64,000 nt of DNA from an uncultured Prevotella sp. (GCA_944319915.1 CALUEY010000007.1:1-64000); one strand, 5' to 3'. Shown: positions 53,412 to 62,645, counted from the stretch's first letter. A program made the numbers and translations. The notes: generated by a model not told the origin, from the letters alone.

Positions 53412-54896
53412 TCAGTCTTTTTTGCCGGCCGTTATTTGCAGGAATCGTTCGTAGGCGTTGTCCCAGGCGTCGCGCTCGGCCGGTGCAAACCGCTTGAGCT
53501 CTATGCTGGCGGCGATGATGCGGCGCATGTCCCAGATGTCGGCCACGTCGCCCGCGGCCTTAGCCTGCAGCATTATGTTGCCTATGGCCGTTCCCTCCTG
53601 CGGCCCGGCCAGCACCTCTATGCCGAGCGAGTTGGCCGTAAACTGGTTGAGGTATGCGTTGAGCGAGCCTCCGCCTATGATGTGGAGTACCTCGATGGGG
53701 AACGAGGCCATCTCGCGCAGGTAGTTGAACACTTGGCGGTAGCGCAGGGCGAGCGAGTCGAATATGCAGCGGCATATCTCGGCGTAGCCTTGGGGCACGT
53801 GCTGGCCCGTTTGGCGGCAGTAGTCCTGTATGGCGCTTACCATCGACGTGGGGTTGGCGAACATCGGGTCGTCGGGGTTGATTATGCTCTGGAAGGCGGG
53901 CTGCCTCATGGCGGCGGCCTGCAGCTCGGCGTGCGACTTTGGCGCGTCGGTCCATTCCTTGCGGCAGCGTTCGTAGAGCCACATCCCGCAGATGTTCTTC
54001 AGGAAGCGCGTGGTTCCCTCGATGCCGCCCTCGTTGGTGAAGTTGCGCTCGTAGCTCAGGTCGTTGATGATGGCGTTCTTGGTCTCGATGCCCATCAGGC
54101 TCCATGTGCCTGAGCTGAGGTAGGCAAACTTCTCGTCCTTGGCAGGCACGGCTGCCACGGCGCTTCCCGTGTCGTGGCCTGCCACGGCTATCACCGGCAC
54201 GGGCCCCAGGCCCGTCATCTGCTGCACCTCCTTGGTGAGCACTCCTATCTCGGTGGCGGGGTTCACCATGCGCCCGAAGTTGTCGCGCGTTAGGCCTACG
54301 CTCTGCAGCAGCTCCTCGTCGAGCTGCTTGGTGCGCGGGTCGAGCATTTGGCTGGTTGAGGCTATTGTGTACTCGCATACCATCTTGCCCGTGAGCATGT
54401 AGCTCAGCGCGTCGGGTACGAAGAGTATCTTGCCGGCGTTCTTGAGCGCCGAGTCGCCGTTCTTGCGCATGGTGTAGAGCTGGAACAGCGAGTTGAAGTT
54501 CATGAACTGTATGCCCGTGATGTCGTAGACGCGCTCCTTGCCCACGGCGTGCTCAAAGTAGTCCTCCATCATGCCGAAGGTGTGGGGGTCGCGGTATGCT
54601 ATGGGGTTGCGCAGCGGCGCGCCGTCGTCGCCCACGCACACGAAGTCCACTCCCCACGTGTCGATGCCTATGGAGCGTATGGGCAGCTTGCGCTGCGCTG
54701 CGAGCTTCAGTCCTTTTATTATCTCGAAGTATAGGGCATAGATGTCCCAGTAAAAGTGGCCGCCGGTCTCTATGAGGTTGTTGTCGAAGCGTGTCAGCTC
54801 TTCAAGCTCTATCTTGCCCCCGGCGAGGGTGCCGATTATCGTCCGGCCGCTCGTTGCGCCCAGGTCTACGGCAAAGAAATACTTTTTATCTTCCAT
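53412..54896 (-). CDS. rhaB: Rhamnulokinase
   Basis: 494 residues, FGGY sugar kinase family. Phosphorylates L-rhamnulose at O1 using ATP. Signatures: FAVDLGATSGR for the phosphate site, GIDTWGVDF with the catalytic region, AGHDTGSAVAAVP, YLSSGTWSLMG and IGGGSLNAYLNQ. First gene of the rha operon; the upstream motif 54972-55006 is a candidate operator. TAACTTTG at 54948-54941 on the minus strand is the -7 box. Confidence 0.96.
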   Translation of the reverse strand: MEDKKYFFAVDLGATSGRTIIGTLAGGKIELEELTRFDNNLIETGGHFYWDIYALYFEIIKGLKLAAQRKLPIRSIGIDTWGVDFVCVGDDGAPLRNPIAYRDPHTFGMMEDYFEHAVGKERVYDITGIQFMNFNSLFQLYTMRKNGDSALKNAGKILFVPDALSYMLTGKMVCEYTIASTSQMLDPRTKQLDEELLQSVGLTRDNFGRMVNPATEIGVLTKEVQQMTGLGPVPVIAVAGHDTGSAVAAVPAKDEKFAYLSSGTWSLMGIETKNAIINDLSYERNFTNEGGIEGTTRFLKNICGMWLYERCRKEWTDAPKSHAELQAAAMRQPAFQSIINPDDPMFANPTSMVSAIQDYCRQTGQHVPQGYAEICRCIFDSLALRYRQVFNYLREMASFPIEVLHIIGGGSLNAYLNQFTANSLGIEVLAGPQEGTAIGNIMLQAKAAGDVADIWDMRRIIAASIELKRFAPAERDAWDNAYERFLQITAGKKD

Positions 54897-54940
54897 TTTT
54901 TTAGTATGTTGGCAGTGGTTGTATAAAGATTCTACGAATG

Positions 54941-54948
54941 CAAAGTTA
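54941..54948 (-). promoter_or_regulatory. -7 element of the rhaB-rhaA-rhaT operon
   Basis: TAACTTTG on the minus strand; no clean TTTG at -33, as expected for a promoter that depends on an AraC-type activator. Confidence 0.6.
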
Positions 54949-54971
54949 ATGATTTTATCCTAAAAACCGAT

Positions 54972-55006
54972 ATGGTTATTTGATTTTCTTGCTAAAAGTT
55001 TTGATA
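54972..55006 (-). promoter_or_regulatory. Candidate rhamnose-regulator operator at rhaB
   Basis: On the minus strand ATCAAAACTTTTAG and then ATCAAATAACCAT, with the TCAA words 21 bp apart. The downstream half ends 23 bases before the -7 box. It matches the rhaD element (48505-48539) at 24 of 35 positions with the same half-site spacing. Confidence 0.6.
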
Positions 55007-55118
55007 TGCCCGGGGTTGCCCGGCTGCGGGCCGCGCAGGCCGTTGCAAGCCTGCTTTTGTAAGATTGCTTTACCGTTCCCTGCCGCTTGTGCAATTGCCT
55101 GGCTGCCAGCGCGTTGCG

Positions 55119-55206
55119 AAACGGGCCGTTTTGGGATGCGAAACGGGCTGTTTCGGGTTGCCGAACGGCCCGTTTGGCGCTGTAAAATAGGCCGTTTTGC
55201 GCATCG
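55119..55206. repeat. 22-bp unit repeat array 7 (four units)
   Basis: Cores at 55119, 55141, 55163 and 55185, exactly 22 bp apart (AAACGGGCCGTTT, AAACGGGCTGTTT, GAACGGCCCGTTT, AAATAGGCCGTTT). The first is a perfect palindrome apart from its centre. It lies between divergent rhaB and nhaD; the rest of 55007-55453 has no gene. Confidence 0.88.
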
Positions 55207-55453
55207 GGGAGGCCGCCGCTGTTGGTCTGCGGCGGCTTTGTAAGGCTTTTTTGCATGGCAGCCCCCCTCCACTGCCTGCCCGGCAGCGCGTTGGCCCCGC
55301 CGCAGGTGGCGATTGGCTTCAGCGGCTTCGTGCCGCACTGGAGTTGGGCCTGCGGCATACATTATTAAATATGTAGGGAGAAAAATTAGGTGGCGGGCTG
55401 CACAGAGGGGCGTGGCCGAAAACGATTACGCACATATTTTTGCCATATCGACA

Positions 55454-55482
55454 TTGCAATTGGAATATTATTGCTATCTTTG
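55454..55482 (+). promoter_or_regulatory. Promoter of nhaD
   Basis: TTG at 55454-55456 and TATCTTTG at 55475-55482, spaced 18 bp; the start codon follows 38 bases later. Confidence 0.65.
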
Positions 55483-55519
55483 CGGCGACAATAATAAAAC
55501 TAATAAATAAACACCTAAA

Positions 55520-56860
55520 ATGTCAACACTAACACTTTCAATCGTGGTCGTCTTCGTGTTCGGCTATCTATGCATAGCCCTCGAGAGCCTGACCAAAGTA
55601 AACAAGGCGGCAGTGGCGCTGCTGATGTTCGTGGCCTGCTGGACGCTCTTCATGGTATCCCCAGGCAGTTATATACCTGAAGCCGTGGGCGACAACGTAG
55701 CAGGCGCAGTGAGCACGGTGATGGAGCGCCACCTGGGCAGCACTGCCACCACGCTGTTCTTCCTCATGGGCGCAATGACCATCGTGGAACTGGTGGACCA
55801 GAACGGGGGCTTCAACTTCGTGCGCGGCATCATCGCGGCCAAGAGCAAGCGCGCCCTGCTATGGCGCATAGCCTTCATAACATTCTTCCTTTCGGCCATA
55901 CTCGACAACATGACCACCGCAATCGTCATGGTGATGATACTGCGCAAGCTCGTGGCCGACCACAAGGACCGCATCATCTACGCCTCGCTCGTGATCATCG
56001 CCGCCAACGCCGGTGGGGCATTCTCGCCCATTGGCGACGTAACCACCATCATGCTCTGGAACAAGAGTCTCATAACGGCCGGCGGAGTGATCAAGGAACT
56101 GTTCCTGCCATCGGTGGTATCGATGGTGGTGCCTGCCCTCCTGCTCTCGCATTTCCTCAAGGGCGAGCTTTCGTATAGCGACGAGAGCGTAGCCGTGGCC
56201 GCCGAGGGCGACCTCTCGGCAGGCCAGCGCAAGGCCATATTCTTCCTCGGCGTGGGCGGCCTCATCTTCGTGCCTATCTTCAAGTCTATCACCCACCTGC
56301 CTCCGTTCGTGGGCATACTGCTCGTGCTCGGCGTGCTCTGGCTCGTCACAGAGCTGTTCTACCGCAGCCACGGCGAGGACGAGGACGATGGTACGCAGAA
56401 GCGGATACTCAACATTCTGCGCCGCATCGACATGGGCACGATAATGTTCTTCCTCGGCATCCTCATGGCCGTGGCCTGCCTTGAGGTGGTAGGCGTGCTC
56501 GCCATGGCTGGCAACTGGCTCGACGTTACATTCGAGGGCAACCACTATCTCGTAACCGGCATCATCGGTGTGATGTCGAGCATCGTCGACAACGTGCCGC
56601 TCGTGGCAGGCTGCATGGGCATGTACCCGATGGAGGCCGTGGGCGACATGGCCCAGGACGGTATCTTCTGGCAGCTCCTTGCCTACTGCGCCGGCGTGGG
56701 CGGCTCTATGCTTATCATCGGCTCGGCTGCCGGAGTGGTGGTCATGGGCTTGGAGAAGATAACCTTCATCTGGTACATGAAGCGCATCTCGCTCGTGGCC
56801 TTCGCCGGCTATCTGGCCGGAATCGTGGTCTACTGGCTGGAGCGCACGTTCCTGTTCTGA
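55520..56860 (+). CDS. nhaD: Sodium/proton antiporter NhaD
   Basis: 446 residues with about twelve membrane segments. Extrudes Na+ in exchange for protons. NhaD/ion-transporter segments include LDNMTTAIVMVMI, NAGGAFSPIGDVTTIMLW (18), SSIVDNVPLVAG and IGSAAGVVVMGLEKI. It lies inside the rhamnose region, but its own promoter lacks the candidate rhamnose operator. A perfect 21-bp hairpin follows. Confidence 0.93.
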   Translation: MSTLTLSIVVVFVFGYLCIALESLTKVNKAAVALLMFVACWTLFMVSPGSYIPEAVGDNVAGAVSTVMERHLGSTATTLFFLMGAMTIVELVDQNGGFNFVRGIIAAKSKRALLWRIAFITFFLSAILDNMTTAIVMVMILRKLVADHKDRIIYASLVIIAANAGGAFSPIGDVTTIMLWNKSLITAGGVIKELFLPSVVSMVVPALLLSHFLKGELSYSDESVAVAAEGDLSAGQRKAIFFLGVGGLIFVPIFKSITHLPPFVGILLVLGVLWLVTELFYRSHGEDEDDGTQKRILNILRRIDMGTIMFFLGILMAVACLEVVGVLAMAGNWLDVTFEGNHYLVTGIIGVMSSIVDNVPLVAGCMGMYPMEAVGDMAQDGIFWQLLAYCAGVGGSMLIIGSAAGVVVMGLEKITFIWYMKRISLVAFAGYLAGIVVYWLERTFLF

Positions 56861-56945
56861 TGCCGCCGGCCCGCCGGCCCGTAGGCCCCGCCGGGGCTGC
56901 GGCATGGCCGGCGGGCGGCAGCGGCCCCGCATAAGGGGTATATAA

Positions 56946-56992
56946 GCGCAAGGAGGGCGCAGACGTGAATAACGTCTGCGCCCTCCTTGCGC
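56946..56992. terminator. Perfect 21-bp hairpin between convergent nhaD and the AraC gene
   Basis: Arms 56946-56966 and 56972-56992 are exact reverse complements with a 5-base loop (GAATA). No T-run. Position suggests a bidirectional terminator. Confidence 0.8.
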
Positions 56993-57052
56993 TTCTTGCG
57001 GCAGCCTGTGCCAGCCCCTGTGGCTGTGCCGCCAGCCTTGCCTTGCCGGCAC

Positions 57053-57925
57053 TTACGCCTTGCGGCGCATGTCGCTCGGCTTCCGCCCTGTCTTTATCTT
57101 GAACTTGGCCGAGAAGTAGTCGGGCGAGTCGAAGTTGAGCCTGTAGGCTATTTCCTTCACGCTGAGGTTGGTTGTGCTCAGCAGCTCCTTGGCCCGCTGC
57201 AGCTTCAGGTCCTGCTGGTAGGTGGCCGGGCTGAGGCCTGTGTGCTCCTTGAACAGCTTGCGGAAGTTGGAGTAGCTCACCCCCAGCTCCTCGGCTATCT
57301 GCTGTATCGTGAGGCTGCTCTCCAGCGCTTCGCGTATGCGCAGGCGCGCCTTGTTGATCATGTTCACGTGGCTTGCGTTCTTGCCCAGCACGATGTTGCG
57401 CTCAAGGGCATACATCATGCCTATGAGATGGTTTACAATGCCGGCCAAGAGCTGCTGTGAGTGGGCCTGCTCCTTTACCGCCGCATCGTAGGCGGAGCGG
57501 TAAAGGCGCACTATCTCGCCCGAAAAGCCCACGTGGTAGATGGGTTTCTCCTTGCTGAGGAAGCCTGCCGCCACGCGGTCGTCCATGTTCCGCCCTTGGA
57601 AACCTATCCAGTGGCACTTCCACCCTGTGGTGGGGTTGGGGCGGTATGTGTGCCATTCGCCCGGGAAAAGCAGGAAGAGGTCGCCCTCCCTTATTTTTGC
57701 GGCTTTTATGTGGGTGCTGGCAAAAGTGCCTTCGCCTTCCATGACGTACAGCAGCTGGTACTCGCCGAGGGTGCGGCCCTGCTCCACGTCGAAGTAGTAA
57801 CCGTCGGCATGGCCCTTCGTGGGGTACGGCGCGCCTGGGGCAATCTCCTCATATCCCACGGTGCTTATGGTCAGGCCCCAGCGCAGGTCGTTTTCGTTGG
57901 CTACGAGATATTTGCTCTTTTGCAT
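57053..57925 (-). CDS. AraC-family transcriptional regulator, likely the rhamnose activator
   Basis: 290 residues from ATG 57925 (MQKSKYLVANENDLRWGL). An N-terminal cupin-like sensor part (about 20-150, with EGTFASTHIKAAKIREGDLF in 20) and a C-terminal pair of helix-turn-helix motifs (IQQIAEELGVSYSNFRKLFK in 20, and VKEIAYRLNFDSPDYFSAKF in 20). In Bacteroides thetaiotaomicron an AraC-type RhaR activates the rhamnose genes; the position here and the shared operator suggest the same. TAATTTTG and TTGG at 58059-58052 and 58082-58080 (minus strand) form its promoter, 20 bp apart. Confidence 0.88.
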   Translation of the reverse strand: MQKSKYLVANENDLRWGLTISTVGYEEIAPGAPYPTKGHADGYYFDVEQGRTLGEYQLLYVMEGEGTFASTHIKAAKIREGDLFLLFPGEWHTYRPNPTTGWKCHWIGFQGRNMDDRVAAGFLSKEKPIYHVGFSGEIVRLYRSAYDAAVKEQAHSQQLLAGIVNHLIGMMYALERNIVLGKNASHVNMINKARLRIREALESSLTIQQIAEELGVSYSNFRKLFKEHTGLSPATYQQDLKLQRAKELLSTTNLSVKEIAYRLNFDSPDYFSAKFKIKTGRKPSDMRRKA

Positions 57926-58051
57926 AGTCGTTGTTTGCTTTCGGCGGTGCGGGCAACGGGCAGCTGCCGTATGCCAGCACTCCTGCCGTGCTGTTTTAGA
58001 TCTGCTTGGACAGCGGACATTGCTGCATTCCCGAGGCAGTGTCCGTGTCTG

Positions 58052-58082
58052 CAAAATTAATGGAAAGCCGAAAGAAAACCAA
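58052..58082 (-). promoter_or_regulatory. Promoter of the AraC gene
   Basis: On the minus strand TTGG (near 58082-58079) and TAATTTTG (58059-58052), spaced about 20 bp, with a leader of about 120 bases. Confidence 0.6.
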
Positions 58083-58098
58083 GGGGGATGCCTATAAA

Positions 58099-59523
58099 TT
58101 AAGATTTATTTGTCTTATTGATGCTAAATTCAAACCTCAGTCCGCCCTCCATGTTGTTGGCAGCGCTGATTGTTCCGCCGTGCAGTATCACCGCGTTCTT
58201 CACTATGGCCAGGCCGAGTCCGGTGCCTCCGAGCTTGCGGCTGCGCCCCTTGTCCACCCGGTAGAACCGCTCGAAGAGCCGCCCGAGGTGCTCGTGGGGT
58301 ACGCCCACGCCGTTGTCGCTGAACGTGAAGTGCCATTTGCCGGCGTCCTGGCGCGCGCTCAGGGTGACGGTGGTGCCGTCGCCGGCGTAGGATATGGCGT
58401 TGTCGGTGAGGTTGCGGAATATGCTGTATATCATCGAGGGGTTGCCCTGCACCACCAGTGCGGGCGGCAGCTGGTTTACGAAAGTCATGTGGCGGTGCTC
58501 CATCTCGAGCGCCGTTTCCTTCATTATCTGGCTTACGGTCTTGGCGATGTCCACCTCCTCGAACGGCATCAGCTCGGGGGCGTCGTCGAGGCGGTTGAGC
58601 GTGGATATGTCGGTGAGCAGGCTTGCGAGCCTCTGGCTCTGCGCGTAGCATCGGTCGAGGAACTGTTTCTTGGTGTCCTCGTTCATGCCTGGGTTGCCGA
58701 TTATGGTCTCAAGGTAGCCCTGTATGCTTGCCACGGGCGTCTTGAGCTCGTGCGCTATGTTCTGGGTGAGCTGCCGCTTGAGCACGTTTTGCTCCTCCTT
58801 GGTGTGCTGCAGGCGCTTGTATATCTTGATGATGTGCTCGGATATCTCTCCAAGCTCGTCGGCCGGGAACTCGATGAGGTCTTCGGTGTCGAGGCTCTCG
58901 TTGTGGTCGGCCCTTCGTGCGAATATGCGCAGCTTGGTGATGTTGTCGTCGAGGCGGCTTATGAAGCGGTAGAGCACGAAGGTGAGCAGTGCCACCATGA
59001 TGACGGTGAACCATATATAGTGCAAGTCTGCTTGCAGTGAGTCGGTCAGGTTGTTGTCGTATGGCAGCGCGGAGCGGATGATGTACTTGTCGTCGGGGAA
59101 GTAAGTGGCCGAGTAGAAGTAGTCGCCCTCGCGCACGGTGCTCTTGCGGTTGATGTCGTATCCGGAGCCGTTCTTTATGGCGTCGCGCACTTCAGGCCGC
59201 CTGGCGTGGCTCTCCATGCCGGTGCGGTTGGGGGTCTCGCTGTCGAAGAACACCTTGCCGTCGCGTGTAATCATGGTGACGCGCAGGCCCGGTATGTCGT
59301 GCCTCGTTACGTAGTCAGCCAGTTTCTTGTCGTCGAGCCGCCCCATGTAGTGCAGCGTTTCGTGCATCCTCACGTTGTAGTCCTGCAGCTTCAGGTTGAG
59401 CATGCTTATCCTGTACTCGTTCTCGCGCACTTGGTGGAACGCTATGAAGAGCACGGCGAAGATGGTGAAGAGCGACAGCACGCTCCAGAACAGGCGCTTG
59501 CCTACGGTGAGGTTGTACATCAT
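58099..59523 (-). CDS. Sensor histidine kinase (PhoR-like)
   Basis: 474 residues. Membrane segments at about 11-30 and 168-188 enclose a periplasmic sensor part. A HAMP-like linker follows. The H-box NIAHELKTPVASIQGYLE (about 258-275) and the ATPase boxes NLTDNAISYAGDGT, FSDNGVGVP, FERFYRVDKGRSR and GGTGLGLAIV are intact. It forms a pair with the response regulator that begins upstream on the same strand, 43 bases away. The stimulus is unknown; PhoR-type kinases often sense phosphate, which is not shown here. Confidence 0.92.
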   Translation of the reverse strand: MMYNLTVGKRLFWSVLSLFTIFAVLFIAFHQVRENEYRISMLNLKLQDYNVRMHETLHYMGRLDDKKLADYVTRHDIPGLRVTMITRDGKVFFDSETPNRTGMESHARRPEVRDAIKNGSGYDINRKSTVREGDYFYSATYFPDDKYIIRSALPYDNNLTDSLQADLHYIWFTVIMVALLTFVLYRFISRLDDNITKLRIFARRADHNESLDTEDLIEFPADELGEISEHIIKIYKRLQHTKEEQNVLKRQLTQNIAHELKTPVASIQGYLETIIGNPGMNEDTKKQFLDRCYAQSQRLASLLTDISTLNRLDDAPELMPFEEVDIAKTVSQIMKETALEMEHRHMTFVNQLPPALVVQGNPSMIYSIFRNLTDNAISYAGDGTTVTLSARQDAGKWHFTFSDNGVGVPHEHLGRLFERFYRVDKGRSRKLGGTGLGLAIVKNAVILHGGTISAANNMEGGLRFEFSINKTNKS

Positions 59524-59566
59524 GAGTCAGCTGGTGTGAGGCCCGGCCACTGCGTCCGGGCGCGGT

Positions 59567-60259
59567 TCATGCGTCGAAGAAGTAGCCGAAGCCCAGGCGT
59601 GTGATGATGCACTTGGAGAAGCGGCCTATCTTCTTGCGCAGGCGCGTTATGTTTACGTCTACCGTGCGGTCGAGCACCAGCACGTCCTGCGGCCATATCC
59701 TGTTTATCAGTTCCTGGCGCGAGAACACCCGGCCTTTCTCTTCGAGCAGTGTGCGCAGCAGCTCGAACTCGGTCTTGGTGAACGGCACCTGCTCGCCGTC
59801 GATGCTCACAGTCTTGTTGTCGAGGTTAAGCTCTAAGCCCTGGTACTTCAGCACCGACGGCTGGGCCTGGCCTTGCGCGTCGGCGGTGCGCCGCAGCACG
59901 GCGCGCACCCTCACCATCACCTCGCGTATGGAGAATGGTTTCGATATGTAGTCGTCGGCCCCGAGGTTGAAGCCGGTCACCGTGTCGTTCTCGGTGTCGC
60001 GCGCCGTCAGGAATATAATAGGTATGTCCTTGGTGGTTTCGTCGGCCTTGAGCTTGCGGGCGAGTGCGAATCCCGACATCTCGCCCATCATCACGTCGAG
60101 CAGCAGGAGGTCGAACGAAGGGAGGTCGAGCGTGAGCGCTTCCTCGGCTGAGCCGGCCGTCTCCACTTCGTAGCCCTCGGTCTCGAGGTTGAACTTAAGT
60201 ATCTCGCACAAGTCCTGCTCGTCGTCTACAACGAGTATCCGGTGGTTTTTCTTTGCCAT
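59567..60259 (-). CDS. OmpR/PhoB-family response regulator
   Basis: 230 residues. Receiver domain with DDEQ acidic pair near 12-14, phosphoacceptor in LLLLDVMMGEMSG (about 55), T in FLTARD and K in ISKPF; a winged-helix DNA-binding domain follows (FTKTEFELLRTLLEEKGRVF in 20, NRIWPQD, RTVDVNITRLRKKIG). First gene of the pair with the kinase. A TACTTTTG box (60287-60280, minus strand) lies 20 bases before the start. Confidence 0.93.
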   Translation of the reverse strand: MAKKNHRILVVDDEQDLCEILKFNLETEGYEVETAGSAEEALTLDLPSFDLLLLDVMMGEMSGFALARKLKADETTKDIPIIFLTARDTENDTVTGFNLGADDYISKPFSIREVMVRVRAVLRRTADAQGQAQPSVLKYQGLELNLDNKTVSIDGEQVPFTKTEFELLRTLLEEKGRVFSRQELINRIWPQDVLVLDRTVDVNITRLRKKIGRFSKCIITRLGFGYFFDA

Positions 60260-60388
60260 GTCCTAATCGAATCTTTTTGCAAAAGTAGGCATTGTTTTAT
60301 ACATTGCCGCGTCGAAACTGTTACATTTCGGTTACAATGGGCTCGGCCTGCCGCCCGTGCTGCCGCCTCGGCGGCGGCGCGGCGCGCT

Positions 60389-61336
60389 TCAGTGGGCCTG
60401 CCCATCGTAGTCGCAGAGCGCGGTGGAGAGGTAGCGTTCGCCCGTGTCGGGCAGCAGCGTGGCCACCAGCTTGCCCGCCATGAGCGGCCTGCGGGCCAGA
60501 CTTGCGGCGGCGAAGGCAGCCGCTCCCGACGATATCCCGACGAAGAGGCCCTCGGTGCGGGCCAGCAGGCGGGCCGTGTTTATGGCGTCGGCGTCGCTCA
60601 CGGGCAGCACCTCGTCTACCACTGCGGCATCGTAGTTGGCAGGCACGAAGCCAGCGCCAATGCCCTGTATCTTGTGCGGTCCGGCCTGGCCGCCGCTGAG
60701 CACCGCCGACGAGGCCGGCTCCACGGCCACTATCCTCACCCCGGGCTTAAGCTCCTTTAGCCGCCGGCCAGTGCCGCTTATGGTGCCGCCCGTGCCGGCC
60801 CCTGCCACGAAGGCCTCCACCGCTCCCTCCGTTTGCTGCCATATCTCCATGGCCGTGGTTTCGTAGTGGCAGCGGGGGTTGGCCGGGTTGTCAAACTGCC
60901 CCAGCGTCACCGCGCCCGGCGTGGCGCGTCGCAGCTCGTCGGCGCGTCGCAGTGAGCCGGCCATGCCCTCGGCCCCGGGGGTGAGCACCACCTCGGCCCC
61001 GTAGGCGCGGGCCAGCCGCTGCCGCTCCACGCTCATCGTATCGGGCATCACCAGCACCATCCTGTAGCCGCGCACGGCGGCCACCATGGCCAGGCCCACG
61101 CCCGTGTTGCCGCTCGTTGGCTCTATTATCGTGGCCCCGGGGCGCAGCTTCCCGCTCCGCTCGGCATCGTTTACCATGGCCAGTGCCACGCGGTCCTTTA
61201 CGCTGCCGCCCGGGTTTGCCATCTCTATCTTGGCCACGATGGGCGTGGCCAGGCCCATGGCCGCCGAGTAGCGGCTGAGCCGCAGCATCGGCGTGCGGCC
61301 TATCAGTTCGGTAAGTGTGTTGGCTATCGTAGTCAT
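60389..61336 (-). CDS. cysK: Cysteine synthase A
   Basis: 315 residues. A PLP enzyme forming L-cysteine from O-acetylserine and sulfide. ELIGRTPMLRL, the PLP lysine in NPGGSVKDRVAL (about 46), EPTSGNTGVGLA, and the phosphate-binding GAGTGGTISGTGR. The N-terminal sequence and length are typical. TAACTTTG at 61378-61371 (minus strand) is its -7 box, 35 bases before the start. Stand-alone gene. Confidence 0.95.
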   Translation of the reverse strand: MTTIANTLTELIGRTPMLRLSRYSAAMGLATPIVAKIEMANPGGSVKDRVALAMVNDAERSGKLRPGATIIEPTSGNTGVGLAMVAAVRGYRMVLVMPDTMSVERQRLARAYGAEVVLTPGAEGMAGSLRRADELRRATPGAVTLGQFDNPANPRCHYETTAMEIWQQTEGAVEAFVAGAGTGGTISGTGRRLKELKPGVRIVAVEPASSAVLSGGQAGPHKIQGIGAGFVPANYDAAVVDEVLPVSDADAINTARLLARTEGLFVGISSGAAAFAAASLARRPLMAGKLVATLLPDTGERYLSTALCDYDGQAH

Positions 61337-61378
61337 GCGTTTGTGTCTTTTTGCCTTTGTTTGTTTCGGGCAAAGTTA

Positions 61379-62011
61379 CTAAAAATATCCCGTACCGCAA
61401 TGCCTCGGGCGCGCTTTTGGGCATGCGGCGGCTATCGATGTGCCTGTCGGGGCTGTTGCGGCGCATCGGTGCTTGTAAAAATAAATTGCCTGGTTTTAAC
61501 TCTTGCCGTGCGGCAGAAATAGGATGGCGGAGCTGCATGGCGGTAAACGGATTTTACAAAATACCGCCCCGGCTTGCCGAACGGCCTTTCTTGCATCGCC
61601 AAACGTGCCGTTCCACATCGCCAAACAGCCCGTTTTGCATCGTCAAACAGCCCGTTTTGCGGTGCGTGTACAGGCTGTTTCCGCTTGTTTTTGCCGGTTT
61701 TACGGGTCGGTTTAATGATGTTTGCGGGTGTTTTTAGTCGCTTGCCTGATGTATGTACTTGTTGCTCAAGAGGTTGCGCTTGGTAGCGCGAGGTTGCCGT
61801 ATTTGTGGGCGAGTGGCGACTTGTCGACGCAGGCGCGATTCTGGCGAGGTGTTTTGTAAAGTCATTTCCTTGGCGTTAAGGCTCTTTCACCCTTTTTTGC
61901 AGTCAGCCTGCCAGTATGCGCCGGGGCCTCTCGCCGCTATCGTTTCCCGTCTCAGTGGCGGCTGCGGGTGAGCATTTGCATGGCCATTGAATCAAAAAAA
62001 TGCTTAATTGC
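61379..62011. other. Intergenic region with repeat array 8
   Basis: Apart from array 8 (61579-61688) I see no gene. The right end of the gap carries the frr promoter. Confidence 0.5.
61579..61688. repeat. 22-bp unit repeat array 8
   Basis: Cores at 61579, 61601, 61623 and 61645, 22 bp apart, with a fifth near 61667 (GAACGGCCTTTCT, AAACGTGCCGTTC, AAACAGCCCGTTT twice). Units 3 and 4 have identical cores. Confidence 0.85.
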
Positions 62012-62042
62012 TTGTGTGATTGGGCAAAAACGCCTAAATTTG
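62012..62042 (+). promoter_or_regulatory. Promoter of frr
   Basis: TTG at 62012-62014 and TAAATTTG at 62035-62042, spaced 20 bp; start codon 34 bases further. Confidence 0.65.
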
Positions 62043-62075
62043 TAACTCGGAACAATATTTTAACACTACATATTT

Positions 62076-62636
62076 ATGATAGACGTAAAAGCAACATTGT
62101 CTTCCGCCGAGGAAAAGATGGAGATGGCTGCCATGTATCTTGAAGAGCAGCTGTCGCGTGTGCGCGCAGGCCGCGCCAACGTGGCCATCCTCGACGGGAT
62201 AAGGGTAGACTCCTACGGGTCGATGGTGCCGCTCAACCAAGTGGCCAACGTGTCAACGCCCGACGCGCGGACCATAGCCATCCGCCCGTGGGACAAGAAG
62301 CAGATAAAGGCCATAGAGAAGGCCATAATGGACTCTGAAGTGGGCATAACCCCCGAGAACAACGGCGAGATAATACGCCTGGGCATACCGCAGCCCACCG
62401 AGGAGCGCCGCCGCGAACTGGCCAAGCAGTGCAACAAGATGGGCGAGGGCGTCAAGGTGCAGATACGCAACGTGCGCGCCGAAGTGAAGGACAAGCTCAA
62501 GAAAGCCATAAAGGATGGCCTTTCGGAGGACAACGAGAAGGATGCCGAGGCTGAGCTTCAGAAGATTCACGACCGCATGATAAAGCGCGTGGACGACCTG
62601 CTCGCCGCCAAGGACAAAGAGATAATGACCGTATAA
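62076..62636 (+). CDS. frr: Ribosome recycling factor
   Basis: 186 residues. With EF-G it splits the post-termination ribosome. Signature: [20 protein letters not shown] (20), [32 protein letters not shown] [11 protein letters not shown] and ALRNVR-like [13 protein letters not shown]. Length fits. A near-perfect inverted repeat (62646-62711) separates it from rsgA. Confidence 0.96.
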   Translation: MIDVKATLSSAEEKMEMAAMYLEEQLSRVRAGRANVAILDGIRVDSYGSMVPLNQVANVSTPDARTIAIRPWDKKQIKAIEKAIMDSEVGITPENNGEIIRLGIPQPTEERRRELAKQCNKMGEGVKVQIRNVRAEVKDKLKKAIKDGLSEDNEKDAEAELQKIHDRMIKRVDDLLAAKDKEIMTV

Positions 62637-62645
62637 CACTTGGAC

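Noticed and set aside
58099..60259. Naming the two-component pair rprX/rprY
   Set aside because: The regulator start and receiver sequence do not match RprY as I know it; a generic PhoR/PhoB-like call is safer.
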